Part shown: positions 35,587 through 44,338 of the stretch, piece after piece
How the letters are laid out: each line of letters opens with the position of its first letter
Position numbering within the stretch: the first letter of the stretch is position 1
Source: Dromiciops gliroides
Lineage: Eukaryota > Chordata > Mammalia > Microbiotheria > Microbiotheriidae
Direction: 5' to 3'
DNA length: 64,000 bases
NCBI RefSeq assembly: GCF_019393635.1
Contig: NC_057862.1
Location: forward strand, 675,048,314-675,112,313
Program-made: the position numbers and the translations under genes
The notes under the pieces: model-generated
What the model was told of the DNA's origin: nothing
Seen by the model: only the letters and a program-made list of their open reading frames with translations
Database searches by the model: none

Positions 35587-38500
35587 CACACGCCCTGCTT
35601 GTCTGAGAAAAAGCAACTGTCAAGACAGGTGCAGAGATGGGGCGAGCCTGTGCGGGGTTTGAGGTTACACAGGCCCTGGGGCAGGGAATAGATCTCCTTC
35701 CTGAACCTATTTTCTGGGCACACCCCCACCCAATATTGTCTTCATTCCCCTCCCCCATATTTCTGCCCTTTTCTGCTAACTAACCTGGGAGCCCTTTTTT
35801 TTTTTTTTTGAGGGTGGGGGGGAGACCAAACACTTCCTGTTGCCTGTAAAAAGGCCTGGGCCTTCTCCCCACCCTGCTGTTTCCTGTTTTTAAATAAAGT
35901 CTAAGGTCAAGCTTGGCATATTCCCCCTAAGGCAGAGTCAATGAGGGCATTAGCCTGCCTAAAACACCAACCAGGACCCAGATTGTGGGGGAAGGGCAGG
36001 GAGGTCAAAGCAGGATGGGTCTGGAGCTTTGCCCTGGGCGGGGAGGGGTGGTGGCCTCCTTCAATCTCCCTCCCAAACCACCAGGGGAACAGCTGAGCTG
36101 GACCAGCTGCCTGGCTCTTCAAATACTGAGAGAACAGCTCTCATGTGTCCCCCACCCACTGCCTTCCCTAGCCTACAGACAGACAGACAGAAAGAGACAG
36201 AGGGTTTCATCACTCTCCCTTCTCTGAAAAATGTGGTGCCCCCCCTCCCCAAATCCTAATGCAATATTTGAGCTAGATAAGGAAAGGTTATTTCTACTTA
36301 CACGTGGTCCACTGCCTGGGGGTCCATGGGGCTTGGTGAATCCATGGAAAGACCTAGGATGGAGAGAAGATCAAAGCTTAGCATCATCACCAGATGGGTG
36401 CCTTATGGGGGCTGGGGGAGGTTGGGATGGGGGACTGAAGCTGAGACTGCCCCTTCTTCCTCCCCAGGTGACCTCGGTGAAATCACTTAACATGTCTGGG
36501 CTTTAGTTTCCCTATCTGTAAAAGGGAGCTGGATTAAATGAATGGCCTTTGAGATCTCTTCCAGTTGCAGAGGAATATTTTCTTTCCATGGGGCGGTCTG
36601 GGAGAAGGGAAGATCATTCTGGGAGCCAAGACATACCCTCTCGGTCACCTCCTCATTCTTCCATGACATTCAATTCTCTACAAGGCCACCCTCCTTTCTG
36701 GGCAGTGTAAGCCAGAGGAAAAAACCGTAAGTGGAGAAAAATTCTTCCATCCAGGCCGCACGGTGTCAGGGAAAAGCCCGCTTGAGGACCTAGCTCGCTC
36801 TCTCTCAGCTACGCAATCATTACAAGACACCAAATCTCTCATTCTCCTATTTGAAAAGTGGGGAAGAGGCTGACACTCTTGAACCGTAGGGCTGTTGGAA
36901 GAAGTGCTACAGAAAAGCGAGTCTTTTTTAGAGTCTGAAACTGAGAAATCTTGTTGTTTAATTTTTGTCTTAAAAAAAAAAAAAGACAAACCAAGGGTGT
37001 GTGTGTGTGTGTGTGTGTGTGGAGGGGGAGGTAGTGGGAATCTGCTCTGCAGACAGTCATCCTAAGTCCTGGTTCAAAAAAAATAGCATTGATCCATAAA
37101 GGAACACTCCAATCTCCCTAAAGGGCAAAAATAGAAAAGCTACTCATATATATTACTCTTGGGGAGAAGGCTGGTGAGGTCAAGGAAGGCGCTGGACCCT
37201 GCTGCCCCTCACTTCAGAAAACTCAAAGTGACTAAATCTATAGAACACCGGGCTGGGGACCAGGGAGGGATACACTTGTTAAGACCCATAGAATCCTTAT
37301 CTTAATGGGGGTTTTATAAGCTAACTACATTCTTCAGAGCCAAGATTTGAACCCAGGTCCAAAAACTGGGCACTTTCCATCCACCATAGCGTGCATGCTG
37401 CCTCCCACAGAATCTGAGCTCAAATTCCCATTCTCTACAAAGATGTGACTTCAGGAAAGCAGTTTTGTTTCTATGAGCCTCAGTTTCTCCCTCTATAAAA
37501 AGGTGGTCCAGGAGTTCCAGCCACCTGCCTACAGTCCCCAAGGTCTCCTGGCCCTTTAGGTATCTGAGGTCTGCCTGTCCAGACATTGCCATGAGGACCA
37601 CCCCACCCCCGTTTCTCCTTCCTTCCAGGGCCACCTGCATCCCTCACCTGCATCTGAAAATTCTGATGAATCTGAGGCCTCAGACGACAAGGACTCCCTG
37701 GATAGTGAAACAATTCTGCTGCGGAAGGTCAGACTGTGCTTTTTCCTCTTCGGGGTCTCACTGTCAAACAAGAAGAAAGGCACCTGGTCAGAGGGGGAAG
37801 CGTCCATTTCTCTCAGTCTCAGGAGCTGTCACCCTAGTCCTATAAGGCACAGGATGTGCCCCCCCACTCCCCAATTTGGAGTTCTTGGTCCTTAGACCAG
37901 TGGAAGGCAACAAGGACCAAGGCCTTGGGTTCAAATCTTATCTCCACCTTTGTGACCTCAGATAAGTCATTTCCCTTCCCCAGGACTTAGCTTCCTCATC
38001 TAGAAAATAAGAGAATTAGATTAGACCTGGGGAGGGGGTCTTAACCTCTTTTATGCCCTGGGCCATCTAAGGAAGCCTAAGAGACCCTTTTAAATGTTTT
38101 TAAATGAATAAAACAAGGGGCAGCTAGGTGGTGCAATGGATAGAGCACCGGCCCTGGAGTCAGGAGCACCTGAGTTCAAATCCGGCCTCAGACACTTAAC
38201 ACTTACTAGCTGTGTGACCCTGGGCAAGTCACTTAACCCCAATTGCCTCACTTAAAAAAAAAAAAAAGTAAATGAATAAAACAGAGAATAGGAATGATAC
38301 TGAAGACCTTTGAGGGTCCCTCTGATTCTAGAAATGAGGTCCTCGTTTCTTCCATCGGGCAGGGCTTACTCTGAGCTGGGCACTTCCCCTTATCTCTAAG
38401 ACTCCTCCTCTTACACGGTCATGACAATTACAGGACCTTCCTCAAGGCAGAGAAGGCCTGATCAGCAAAGTGACTTCAGGGAGAGCCAGTCTAAAGTCTA

Positions 38501-40628
38501 GGGCCAAGTTTGGAGCCCAGAGGAAAGCCCAGCCCAGTGAAATAAGAAGAAAATAGAGCTGGGGAGTCAGGATACTGGATTCCAGTTCTAGCTCAGTCAA
38601 TAACTCATTGTGCTACCTTGGGGAGGCCCTTCCTGTTTCCACATCTGTACAGTGAAGAATTTTGAGTAGATGACTCCTAAAAGTGCCTTCTCGCTGTAAC
38701 CTCCAACAGTGACCCTCCTAGGAATAAAAATGAACCTCATCCAAGTTGGAGTGCTACGAAGCAGTCAACAAGTATTCATTCATTCATTCAGCTACCAGGC
38801 TGCCAGGTACTGTGCTTGCTCACCATTCTCTTAGGGAACTGAGAAAATCAATAGTGAAACCATTTTAACCCCAACACCCCCTCCAGCCTCACCCACCAGC
38901 CCTAGCCCCAGCATCAATCCAGGAATGAAGATCAGGGAAGGGGAGATTGGGAGAGGAGGTGGAAAAAGAACATAGTCTCTACCTCCCAGGTGCTGTCATG
39001 TCTCTAGGTTAGCTGGGGGTAGGGCAAGGATGCCTGAGCCCAGGGATCCAATCACGGGCAACTCTCATTTTCAAGTCCTATTCCTTACCTCTAATCAAGC
39101 CCCTCAGAACTTCACCCCAAGAATTCAGTTCCAATTTTAAAGTACCTACCATGAATTAGGTATTTTTACAACACCCCTCCCTCAAAAAAACCCCCTCAGT
39201 TCCTACACTCCCCGCCCCCAGCAACTTCCATTCTAGAAAAGCTATAGCACTATAGCTTTTTACTCCAAGTATGGAATTATTAGAAAATACAAGCCTAGCA
39301 GAATGCATTCTGACTGGAAATCTTAAATCCTGGGTTCGAATTCTAAACAGCCACTAATAAAGTGAGTGATTCAGTGAAAGTCAGTTCTCTCCTTTATAAA
39401 CTTGCTCACAGTAGGCATTTCATATAGGTTTAGAACAAGTGACGAGATGATCATGGTCTCTTTCAGTTTTAGGGACGGAGAGAAGCGGTGTGGTTAAATA
39501 AAAAAGAAACATTCAAGTCTCAAGTTCAAATGCTTATCTTTGCCACGGATTACCTGTGTGACCGGGTGCAATGGCTTAACCTCTCTGGGCCCCAAGCAAG
39601 AAGGAGTTGGGACTAGACAAGCAACTCTAATTCTGGTCTAAGCCTTTAAGTCCCAAAGCATGGGATTGCTACTCAATTCCACAGCCTTCTTCCAAAAACC
39701 TTACCCCGGGTTCTCCGGCCAAAATGGCTGCGTTCTAGTAGGTTCACAGCTGAAACTAAGACACTACCCCGGATTATTGCAGATAATTCCCCTCCCGGTC
39801 TGCAAACCCTATTCTGAAGTCAGGGAGATAATTGCTGGAGTCCATTAGGAAGGTGATAACATCTAAGAGATAGTGAGAGGAAGAAGCCCAAGAAAGTCTA
39901 AAGGGGGCAGCAGGTCTCCGGAGGCAGAGTCTAGAGCTTGGATGGTGCCTTGGTGAGCCTTAAACCCAACCTCGTGCCTTAAGTCACAGATGAGGAAAAA
40001 TGAGGCTCGGAGAGGCGTCTGGCCCAAGTCCGATAGGAATTGCGCCTTTGCCAAACTCACGGGGAGCAAGGTTCTCAACCCATCCGGATGCTCATTGAGC
40101 CTTGGGTGGCCTCTGCTCTAATCTTCTTTCCCTCCCTAAGCCAGCACGCCTGGGTCCCAAAGTGCAATGGAACCGCCACGGAACTGGAAGCAGAACCCCC
40201 CCCCCCAAATCACACACACCTGGGCAAAATGCCGCCTCCTTAATCCTACAGGTCTCCCCAAATGGGTGCTTACACATGCAGTTAGCAAGACTATATTAAG
40301 GTTGCTCTAAGCCACCCTTCCTCTCCAAACCCCATCCCCCTCTCCCCCACAACTTTTATTGGGGACACCATCCCTCCCACCCCGCCCCATCTCCAGAATG
40401 CCAGTGTCCTTACCTCCCTAGTCCGGTGAGGTCGCTCATCGTTCGCGTGAGCGTGGTGACTGGGGAGGAGGAGGCCACGGGGTCTGGGGAATTGAAGAGC
40501 CCCCGGACCGTGGGCTGCAGCAGTCCGGCGACCAGGCGAGTTGGCCGCGGGGCCCCAAGCCCCTCCCGGCATCCGGGGCTGCGGTCTGACTCCGGGGGGG
40601 CATCCCAGAGAGGCGGCTGCTGCTCCAT
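25607..40628 (-). CDS. CDC25B: CDC25B, M-phase inducer phosphatase 2 (16 coding exons, complete)
   Basis: Dual-specificity phosphatase that removes inhibitory phosphates from the Thr14/Tyr15 pair of CDK1/2-cyclin and so triggers G2/M entry. The 16 exons join to 1,731 nt (576 aa). All introns are GT-AG and every phase fits, which makes the model very secure. Domains by residue: N-terminal regulatory half 1 to about 385, with an [15 protein letters not shown] segment, KEN at 191-193, DDGFMD at 263-268 (a beta-TrCP-type motif in CDC25A/B) and LFRSPSMP with Ser318 (equivalent to the human 14-3-3 site Ser323). A basic NLS-like KNKRRK follows. The rhodanese-like catalytic domain spans about 390-550, with back-door Cys437 in DCRYPYE and the catalytic loop HCEFSSER at 482-489 (Cys483, Arg489). 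The start was chosen by similarity to the human N-terminus and a strong Kozak context (A at -3, G at +4). CDC25A and CDC25C are excluded by the N-terminus and by exons 6-9. Human comparison is from memory. Confidence 0.97.
26119..26230 (-). CDS. CDC25B: CDC25B coding exon 15
   Basis: Residues 493-530: [20 protein letters not shown], then [17 protein letters not shown], nearly identical to the human segment. It contributes to the CDK-cyclin docking surface. Acceptor TCCCAG|GTGCCG, donor TACCCG|GTAAGG. Confidence 0.97.
26395..26605 (+). repeat. MIR-type SINE in CDC25B intron 14
   Basis: GGGGGCAGCTAGGAAGGCAT, CAAGTCACTTAACTCCCCTG, CTGGACTCCGTGGCCTCTCA, ending in an L2-like 3' end GTGCTTAATAAACATTTACTGA. 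Confidence 0.6.
26851..27004 (+). repeat. Marsupial tRNA-derived SINE in CDC25B intron 14 (antisense to the gene)
   Basis: Complete, slightly diverged copy (GGGCAACTAGGTGGCACAG). Duplication CATAAATGTTTGTC on both sides. Confidence 0.92.
27164..27294 (-). CDS. CDC25B: CDC25B coding exon 14 (catalytic HCEFSSER)
   Basis: Residues 450-493. It carries [15 protein letters not shown] and the CX5R phosphatase loop HCEFSSER (Cys483 nucleophile, Arg489). The loop before it, [11 protein letters not shown], is one residue shorter than human KSPIAPCSLDKR. Acceptor CTCCAG|GGTGCA, donor CGAAT|GTAAGT. Confidence 0.98.
27777..27875 (-). CDS. CDC25B: CDC25B coding exon 13 (back-door cysteine)
   Basis: Residues 417-449: [20 protein letters not shown], then [13 protein letters not shown]. 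Cys437 is the conserved back-door cysteine that can form a disulfide with the catalytic cysteine. Cys432 replaces a Phe found in human and mouse CDC25B. Acceptor TCACAG|ATGGTG, donor ATCAAG|GTAAGT. Confidence 0.97.
27975..28037 (-). CDS. CDC25B: CDC25B coding exon 12
   Basis: Residues 396-416 ([20 protein letters not shown] plus T), matching human [21 protein letters not shown]. Acceptor TTTCAG|GCATTT, donor GAGACA|GTGAGT. Confidence 0.97.
28148..28273 (-). repeat. Truncated marsupial SINE in CDC25B intron 11 (sense)
   Basis: The AGTCACTTAACCCTCATTGCC part next to the tail is missing. The TCTTGAGTCTTCT duplication flanks it. Confidence 0.88.
28588..28815 (+). repeat. SINE with RTE/BovB-like tail in CDC25B intron 11
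   Basis: AGCTAGGTAGTGCAGCGCTG head, GAGCTAGAGAAGGGAATGGC and CCACTCCGGTATCTTTGTCA in the tail. The tail end is shortened. Confidence 0.75.
28854..29003 (+). repeat. Marsupial tRNA-derived SINE in CDC25B intron 11 (AATTG-tail subtype)
   Basis: Complete copy, 40 bp downstream of the RTE-tailed SINE, antisense to the gene. Confidence 0.93.
29196..29291 (-). CDS. CDC25B: CDC25B coding exon 11
   Basis: Residues 364-395 ([20 protein letters not shown], then [12 protein letters not shown]). It matches human [28 protein letters not shown] and leads into the catalytic domain. Acceptor TCGCAG|AAACC, donor TCGAAG|GTATCA. Confidence 0.97.
29578..29745 (+). repeat. Marsupial tRNA-derived SINE in CDC25B intron 10 (TCATTG-tail subtype)
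   Basis: GATAAAGCACTGG variant and a C-rich degraded tail (CCGTCATCCCCGCCCC). Confidence 0.88.
29857..30039 (-). CDS. CDC25B: CDC25B coding exon 10 (14-3-3 site and NLS)
   Basis: Residues 303-363. It holds LFRSPSMP with Ser318, the 14-3-3 docking serine that checkpoint kinases phosphorylate in human (Ser323), then [15 protein letters not shown] and the basic cluster KNKRRKSV, a likely bipartite NLS. Acceptor CTCCAG|TCTTTA, donor GAGCCG|GTGAGT. Confidence 0.97.
30892..30972 (-). CDS. CDC25B: CDC25B coding exon 9
   Basis: Residues 276-302 ([18 protein letters not shown], then KKEEEESEQ). It has 27 codons, the same length as the human block [27 protein letters not shown]. Acceptor TCACAG|AATGAG, donor GAACAG|GTATGA. 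Confidence 0.96.
31367..31479 (-). other. Acidic open frame with splice-like ends in CDC25B intron 8
   Basis: A 37-codon stop-free stretch begins after CCTAG|GAA and reads [20 protein letters not shown], then [17 protein letters not shown]. It can end at CCA|GTGAGT (31,386) or AGCAG|GTAATT (31,367). The first intron needed after exon 8 would be only 41 nt, and neither donor keeps the frame into exon 9. I therefore do not include it in the CDS. Confidence 0.3.
31521..31646 (-). CDS. CDC25B: CDC25B coding exon 8 (DDGFMD motif)
   Basis: Residues 234-275, beginning [12 protein letters not shown] and ending [16 protein letters not shown]. The human counterpart ends EEDDGFVDILESDLK. DDGFMD corresponds to the non-canonical beta-TrCP recognition motif described for CDC25A/B. 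Acceptor ATCCAG|TGTTTC, donor CTGAAG|GTAAGA. Confidence 0.95.
31768..31887 (-). CDS. CDC25B: CDC25B coding exon 7
   Basis: Residues 194-233: [11 protein letters not shown], then [22 protein letters not shown], nearly identical to human [21 protein letters not shown]. It is separated from exon 6 by a 91-nt intron. Acceptor CCGCAG|GAAGG, donor CTGATG|GTATGT. Confidence 0.97.
31979..32101 (-). CDS. CDC25B: CDC25B coding exon 6 (41 codons, KEN box)
   Basis: Residues 153-193, from [16 protein letters not shown] to REDKEN. The exon is exactly 41 codons and symmetrical (phase 0/0). It corresponds to the 41-residue block that is optional in human CDC25B splice forms, so skipping would keep the frame here too. 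It ends in a KEN motif, an APC/C-Cdh1 type degron. Acceptor TTGTCAG|ATG, donor GAGAAC|GTGAGC. Confidence 0.96.
32566..32602 (-). CDS. CDC25B: CDC25B coding exon 5 (37 nt microexon)
   Basis: Residues 140-152 ([13 protein letters not shown]), matching human NEQFAIRRFQSMP. Acceptor TGGCAG|AGAGAG, donor TTGCCC|GTAAGT. The IRRFQS core is a family landmark. Confidence 0.94.
32951..32989 (-). CDS. CDC25B: CDC25B coding exon 4 (39 nt microexon)
   Basis: Residues 127-140 ([12 protein letters not shown]), matching human FEQAIQAASRIIR. Acceptor TTACAG|ATTTCAG, donor CGAGA|GTGAGT. It is too short to detect by open-frame length and was found by homology and splice phase. Confidence 0.93.
33529..33676 (+). 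repeat. Marsupial tRNA-derived SINE in CDC25B intron 3 (TCATTG-tail subtype)
   Basis: CCCTCATTGCCCTGCCCCCC tail; slightly diverged head GGGCACCTAGGTGATACAG. Flanked by GTTGAATGGG. Confidence 0.9.
33736..33857 (+). repeat. Internally deleted marsupial SINE in CDC25B intron 3
   Basis: Head and body match the GATAAAGC subtype, but the stretch from CTGTGTGACC to the tail is missing, leaving TATCTGTGCCCTGCCCCC. Flanked by GAGAAGGGCTAG/GAGAAAGGCTAG. Confidence 0.85.
34125..34335 (+). repeat. SINE with RTE/BovB-like tail in CDC25B intron 3
   Basis: Well-preserved tail: GGCAAACCACTTTGCCAAGA, then GGGTCACGGAGAGTCAGACA, then CAACTGAAATGAC. Confidence 0.8.
34440..36300. other. Repeat-poor part of CDC25B intron 3
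   Basis: About 1.9 kb without a SINE or LINE, apart from an (AC)n array. No exon-like frame with conserved content. It is a candidate location for intronic regulatory sequence. Confidence 0.5.
35541..35591 (+). repeat. (AC)n microsatellite in CDC25B intron 3
   Basis: About 20 AC units with a terminal interruption ATGCAC. Confidence 0.95.
36302..36353 (-). CDS. CDC25B: CDC25B coding exon 3 (52 nt)
   Basis: Residues 110-127 ([18 protein letters not shown]), matching human [18 protein letters not shown]. Acceptor CCTAG|GTCTTT, donor CACGT|GTAAGT. Both ends are phase 2 or phase 1 boundaries that fit the neighbouring exons exactly. Confidence 0.94.
36997..37021 (+). repeat. (GT)n microsatellite in CDC25B intron 2
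   Basis: About 12 GT units. Confidence 0.95.
37648..37760 (-). CDS. CDC25B: CDC25B coding exon 2
   Basis: Residues 72-110 (SETPKRKK...SSEFSDAG), Ser-rich and matching the human ESSLSSESSESSDAG region. Acceptor GACAG|TGAGACC, donor GCAG|GTGAGG. The human gene is known for alternative use of a 14-residue block in this part of the protein; nothing here shows whether that happens in this species. Confidence 0.95.
38117..38268 (+). repeat. Marsupial tRNA-derived SINE in CDC25B intron 1 (AATTG-tail subtype)
   Basis: Near-consensus copy with an intact A-tail; flanking duplication AAATGAATAAAAC. Confidence 0.94.
38270..40400. other. CDC25B intron 1, proximal part
   Basis: No young SINE for about 2.1 kb next to the promoter. 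Contains old MIR-like scraps (37,920-38,020; 38,580-38,700; 39,480-39,640). No exon recognised. Confidence 0.5.
40414..40628 (-). CDS. CDC25B: CDC25B coding exon 1
   Basis: Residues 1-71 plus two bases of codon 72. It begins [11 protein letters not shown] and ends [17 protein letters not shown], which aligns with the human segment [18 protein letters not shown]. The first 45 residues are poorly conserved, as expected in this family. The donor is AG|GTAAGG at 40,413. The exon lies inside a CpG island. Confidence 0.95.
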
Positions 40629-41190
40629 AATCGTGGCTGGAGGTGGGGTGGGGGAAAAGGGGCAGAAAGCCAGCCACTCCAAAGGAAGAAGAAAGAAGGG
40701 AAGGAAAGGCGAGAAGCCGGGCCCGGGCTGGCTGGGCTCCGCGCGGCTCCGCGCAGCCCAGAAGGCGAGTCCAGATGCGCCAGAGGCTGGAACGCCGGCG
40801 AGGCGCCTCCTACCCCCCAGGATAAAGGAGGCTGAAATTGCAACAGTGCAAAAGACGAGACAATGCGGCCGGCGTTGGGCGGCCGGGGAGGGGAGGAGGG
40901 AGGCTGGCGTGGCGCGAGGGCGCACAGGCGCTGGGGCGCGAGGCTGCACGGATGCCCGAGCCCCCGGAGGGCAGCGGGAGACAACTGGGGCCGGGGGGAA
41001 GAGGCGGGACGGCGGGAGAGGAGGAGGAGGAGAAAAGAAAGGAAAAGGAGGAAGAAGAGGAGGAGGAGGAGAGGAGGAGGAGGAAAGGGAGGAAGAGGAG
41101 GAGGAGAAGGAGGAAAAAGAGGAAGAGGGACAGAGGGACAGAGGGAGCAGAAGACGTCAGACCGCCGGGTTCCTACCAGCTGCGCAGCGC
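40629..41190 (-). other. CDC25B: CDC25B 5' UTR (predicted) with upstream AUGs
   Basis: About 560 nt between the TATA-predicted start site and the chosen AUG, assuming no leader intron. It contains a long pyrimidine-rich tract (purine on the plus strand, 41,008-41,155). It also contains at least two upstream AUGs: one at 40,949, in frame with the CDS and 107 codons upstream, and one at 40,984 that opens an out-of-frame ORF running past the main start to 40,436. Confidence 0.6.
41008..41155 (+). repeat. GGA-rich polypurine tract in the CDC25B leader
   Basis: About 150 bp almost wholly A/G on the plus strand (GGAGGA/GAAGAG units), just downstream of the predicted start site on the coding (minus) strand. 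Homopurine runs of this size can form triplex or G-rich structures and give CT-rich promoter elements on the other strand. Confidence 0.8.
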
Positions 41191-41218
41191 TGTGCTCGCC
41201 CCCAACCCGGCCTCCTAC

Positions 41219-41268
41219 TATTTATATTCGAAAAATAACAGCGGCCCCGCTGCGAACCGGCAGCCAAT
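41219..41268 (-). promoter_or_regulatory. CDC25B: CDC25B core promoter: CCAAT box, TTCGAA and TATA box
   Basis: On the minus strand, TATAAATA (41,219-41,226) predicts a start site near 41,190. Directly upstream is TTCGAA (41,227-41,232), a variant of the CHR motif used for G2/M repression. An inverted CCAAT box (plus-strand CCAAT at 41,264-41,268) lies about 30 bp further, a typical NF-Y to CHR spacing. This layout suits a gene peaking in G2. The start position is inferred. Confidence 0.65.
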
Positions 41269-41429
41269 GGGCGCCGGGGGCGGGGGCCGGCCTTCAGTGG
41301 AAGGCGGGGTGGGGTGGGGTGGGGGGGCACCCATAGCGGGAGGGCTGTCCCGGAGTGCAAACCCTGACTGTGCGTCCCGGGAGGTGCGAGATCTAAGAGT
41401 TCGCCCCCGGGGGGTGGGGCCCAGACCTT

Positions 41430-43190
41430 AATTCCTTGGATTTGGGGGAAGTGTGGGCTGGGATGCTGCGCTCAGGCTGCGCACTGGCCCCCGCCACGTG
41501 TGCCAGCCCCTGCCAGTGTTCCCGGGCTGGCTTCCCCGTTTGCAAGGATCAGCTGGCTTCTACGGGGTGTGGGGCTCCCCAGAGAGGGCGGGAGAAGGGG
41601 TGGTTTTTAAAACTCAGCCCCTTTTTCTTCCCCTATCTCCTCCTCCTCTTCCTCCTACAGTCGTGCCCTGCTCAAAAGTGGAAAGACGATAGGGCAGAGG
41701 GGCACCTAGAACCCCAGGCCGCCCAGGCCAGCCTTAGCTTGCTATTGTGACATCCGTTCGAGAAGCCCCCATCCCCATGCCCGCAGCTGCTGGATGCAAC
41801 CCAAGATGGAAGTCACCAGGAGTCGCCTTCCTTCTTCCCTCCTCCCCCCTTCCCCTAAAGACTTGGCAGCCCTTTCTGCGGACTTACTAATAACAATAAT
41901 ATTAACCCTTACTAACAATATAACAGCTCCCCACCTCCAGGCTTAGCCAGACCATAGGCTAGCACCTTTCTCCTTTATTCATTTTTTTTAAAGGAAAGAA
42001 AACAGAAAGACCCCCAGAATTTGATATTTTGAAACGATCCACCCTGTCCCTAAAACGATCTGAGGGAAGGAAAATGAAATGGATGGGGTAATCTCTGCTG
42101 TTTGGATTTAAATTGATGCCGGCTAAATCCGTTGGCTTGGCTTTGGGCTAGGCAGCAAAGAAAGGGAGCATCCTTTTACCTAGCACTCTGCTTCTGCTCT
42201 GGGTCTTTGATTATTTCAAAGTAAAATGGTTTGGGGTTTTGGTTGTGTTTGGTTTTTTTTTTTTTTTGAAAGGGGAGGGTTGGTATGGATTTTTCTGCAT
42301 AAGTTTTTCCATTAACGGAGGACTCAGTGGTCTCCCAGGGAAGGATAAATGGCCACTTGGGAATCCAGGAACCACAGATTTGGGGCTTAGACATCTTGCA
42401 GTTCAACTCCCTCATTTTACTGTTGGAGAGACAAAGGTCCAGAGAGATGATTATTGTTATTGTTGTGAATAATTAATATTAATAATAATAACATTTGTAC
42501 AGCACACCAAGCAAAATACATTCTAGATATTTTCTCATCTGAGCCTCAAAATGACCTTCCCCCCCATCTTACAGAAGAGAAACCTTGCTCCAGGTCACAC
42601 AGCTAATAAATAACAGACAGGATTCATCAACAAACATTTCTGAAGGCTGACTCCGTGCCTGGTACTGTTGAGCTCAGGTGCCCCGTGCTCTAAATGAGGT
42701 GCAGCTTCTCCGAGAGGTGAATCGCCACGTCTTCAGGCAGAGACGGCGGGCCTGGGTGTGTGCATCCTCGTCTTGTTCTTGGAGTGAGCCCCCTGCTCTC
42801 TGGTGGCCGGGCACAGGGGGCCTTTGGCCAGGGGTCCTGCCTCAGATGTAAGGTGGGGATGGAAGAGTCCAACTCTAGGCCTCCCATCTGATGGCAAAGA
42901 GCTTGGCCTACTCAGCTCTCAGGTGTCCCAGCTCCAGGCCTTGACTCCTCCGTGGCTGGCCTGGCACCAAAAAGCCAGGAGTCAAGGGTGATGACATTGA
43001 TAAGATCTCTCAGTTACTAGGACTTGGGGGGTTTACAACCCATGGTGAGGAAGGTGTTGTTAGCATCATTAAGCTGGTCTTTCTGCTGTTCCTCACACCG
43101 TCTCCTACATCTTTTAATTATGTCTTTCAGCTATCTGGCCACCTGGTAGGGTGCCTTCTCATCTCCTACTTTTAGAATCTCTTGTTTTGG
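41430..43190. other. Upstream flank of CDC25B, mostly single-copy
   Basis: No coding exon or RNA gene recognised. A reverse MIR-like piece lies at about 42,380-42,680 (CATTTTACTGTTGGAGAGACA...GGTCACACAGCTAATAAATA). Confidence 0.5.
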
Positions 43191-43400
43191 TGCAATGGAT
43201 AGAGCCCTGGGCTCTGGAGTCAGGACCTGAGTTCAAATCTAGCTGTGTGGCCTTGGGTAAGGGTTTTTGCCTCAGTTTTCTCATCTGTAAAATGGGAATA
43301 TTGATAGCACCTACCTCCCCGGGCTGTTATAAAGATCAAATAAGATAATATTTGTGGAGCACTTTAAAGCTATGGAAATGCTAGTTCTTATTATTCATTG
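43190..43400 (+). repeat. MIR-type SINE
   Basis: GTGCAATGGATAGAGCCCTG, TCTCATCTGTAAAATGGGAA, GGAGCACTTTAAAGC. It is nearly full length. Confidence 0.65.
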
Positions 43401-43499
43401 ACTTTTTGTCATAGCATCCCTATCGTCTATGATAAGGCCGGGCTTGTTTATTGATTGAGCATACCACTCCATCACACTGGGGACTGATCATCTCTAGTT

Positions 43500-44030
43500 T
43501 ACAGACCACAAATTTAATCTCTCCCCATTCCATTCCACCCTCAGACTAGATGCCAAAGTGATTTTCCTAAAGAGCAGGCCTCTTTAGTACTGCCATAGCT
43601 CCCTATTGCTTCCGGGATCAAATATGTCTTCTCTTGGCATCTAAAGCTCTTCCCAGCCTGAGTCCTTTCTGTCTTTTCCATCTCCTTGTGCTTTTCCCCA
43701 CAGAGCTGAGCTCTGTAATCCAGCCACACTGGCCTACTTGCTCTGGCCTCCATGCCTCTGCATTGGTTGCCTCTTCACCTCCACTTCCTGATTTGTTCCA
43801 GACTCAGTTTAAATCCCACCTTCTTCAGGAGGGCTTTTCCTGTTGTGCCCCACACCCTCCCTCCAGCGCGCTTCTTCTGAGATGATCTTCCATTTACTGG
43901 GCATCTATCTTGTATGTTCTGGGTTATTGACATTTAGGCTCCTCCCTTAAGAAAGCCGAGGGGGGAGGGACTGTTTTTACCTTTCCCCATAGCCTGTCAA
44001 TAAATGCTTGTTGACTGACTAATAGACTTT
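43500..44030 (+). repeat. L2-like LINE 3' region
   Basis: Sense L2 features: GCCAAAGTGATTTTCCTAAA, CTCCCTATTGCTTCCGGGAT, ...GGGGGAGGGACTGTTTTTAC, CAATAAATGCTTGTTGACTG. Confidence 0.65.
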
Positions 44031-44097
44031 ACAAACCACCAAGGCATTGCATGATAGGTCTGGAGTTAGGTCATCTACTCCAAACCCTTTATTCTTT

Positions 44098-44243
44098 TTT
44101 TTTTTTTAATGGGGCAATGAGGGTTAAGTGACTTGCCCAGGGTCACACAGCTAGTAAGTGTCAAGTGTCTGAGGCCGGATTTGAACTTGGGTCCTCCTGA
44201 ATCCAGGGCTGGTGCTTTATCTACTGCGCCACCTAGCTGCCCC
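44098..44243 (-). repeat. Marsupial tRNA-derived SINE (TCATTG-tail subtype)
   Basis: CAATGAGGG, TGTCAAG and CTTTATC variants together. Flanked by AAACCCTTTATTCTT/AAACACCTTTATTCTT. Confidence 0.93.
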
Positions 44244-44338
44244 AAACACCTTTATTCTTACAGATGAGGAAACTGAGGCTCAGTAAGAGTGACTTAGCCA
44301 AGGGCAGTCAGCCAGAGAACAAGCTTTTATTTTTATTT

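Larger units (their letters stand above)
40400..41430. promoter_or_regulatory. CpG island over the CDC25B promoter and exon 1
   Basis: Dense CpG dinucleotides and high GC relative to the rest of the window, covering exon 1, the leader and about 200 bp upstream. No interspersed repeat lies inside it. A divergent transcript on the plus strand is possible, but no coding exon is evident there. Confidence 0.75.

Noticed and set aside
40426..41238. Plus-strand 270-codon open frame over the CDC25B promoter
   Set aside because: Antisense to CDC25B exon 1 and the polypurine tract; composition (Gly, Arg, Glu runs) follows from CpG-rich and GGA-rich DNA.
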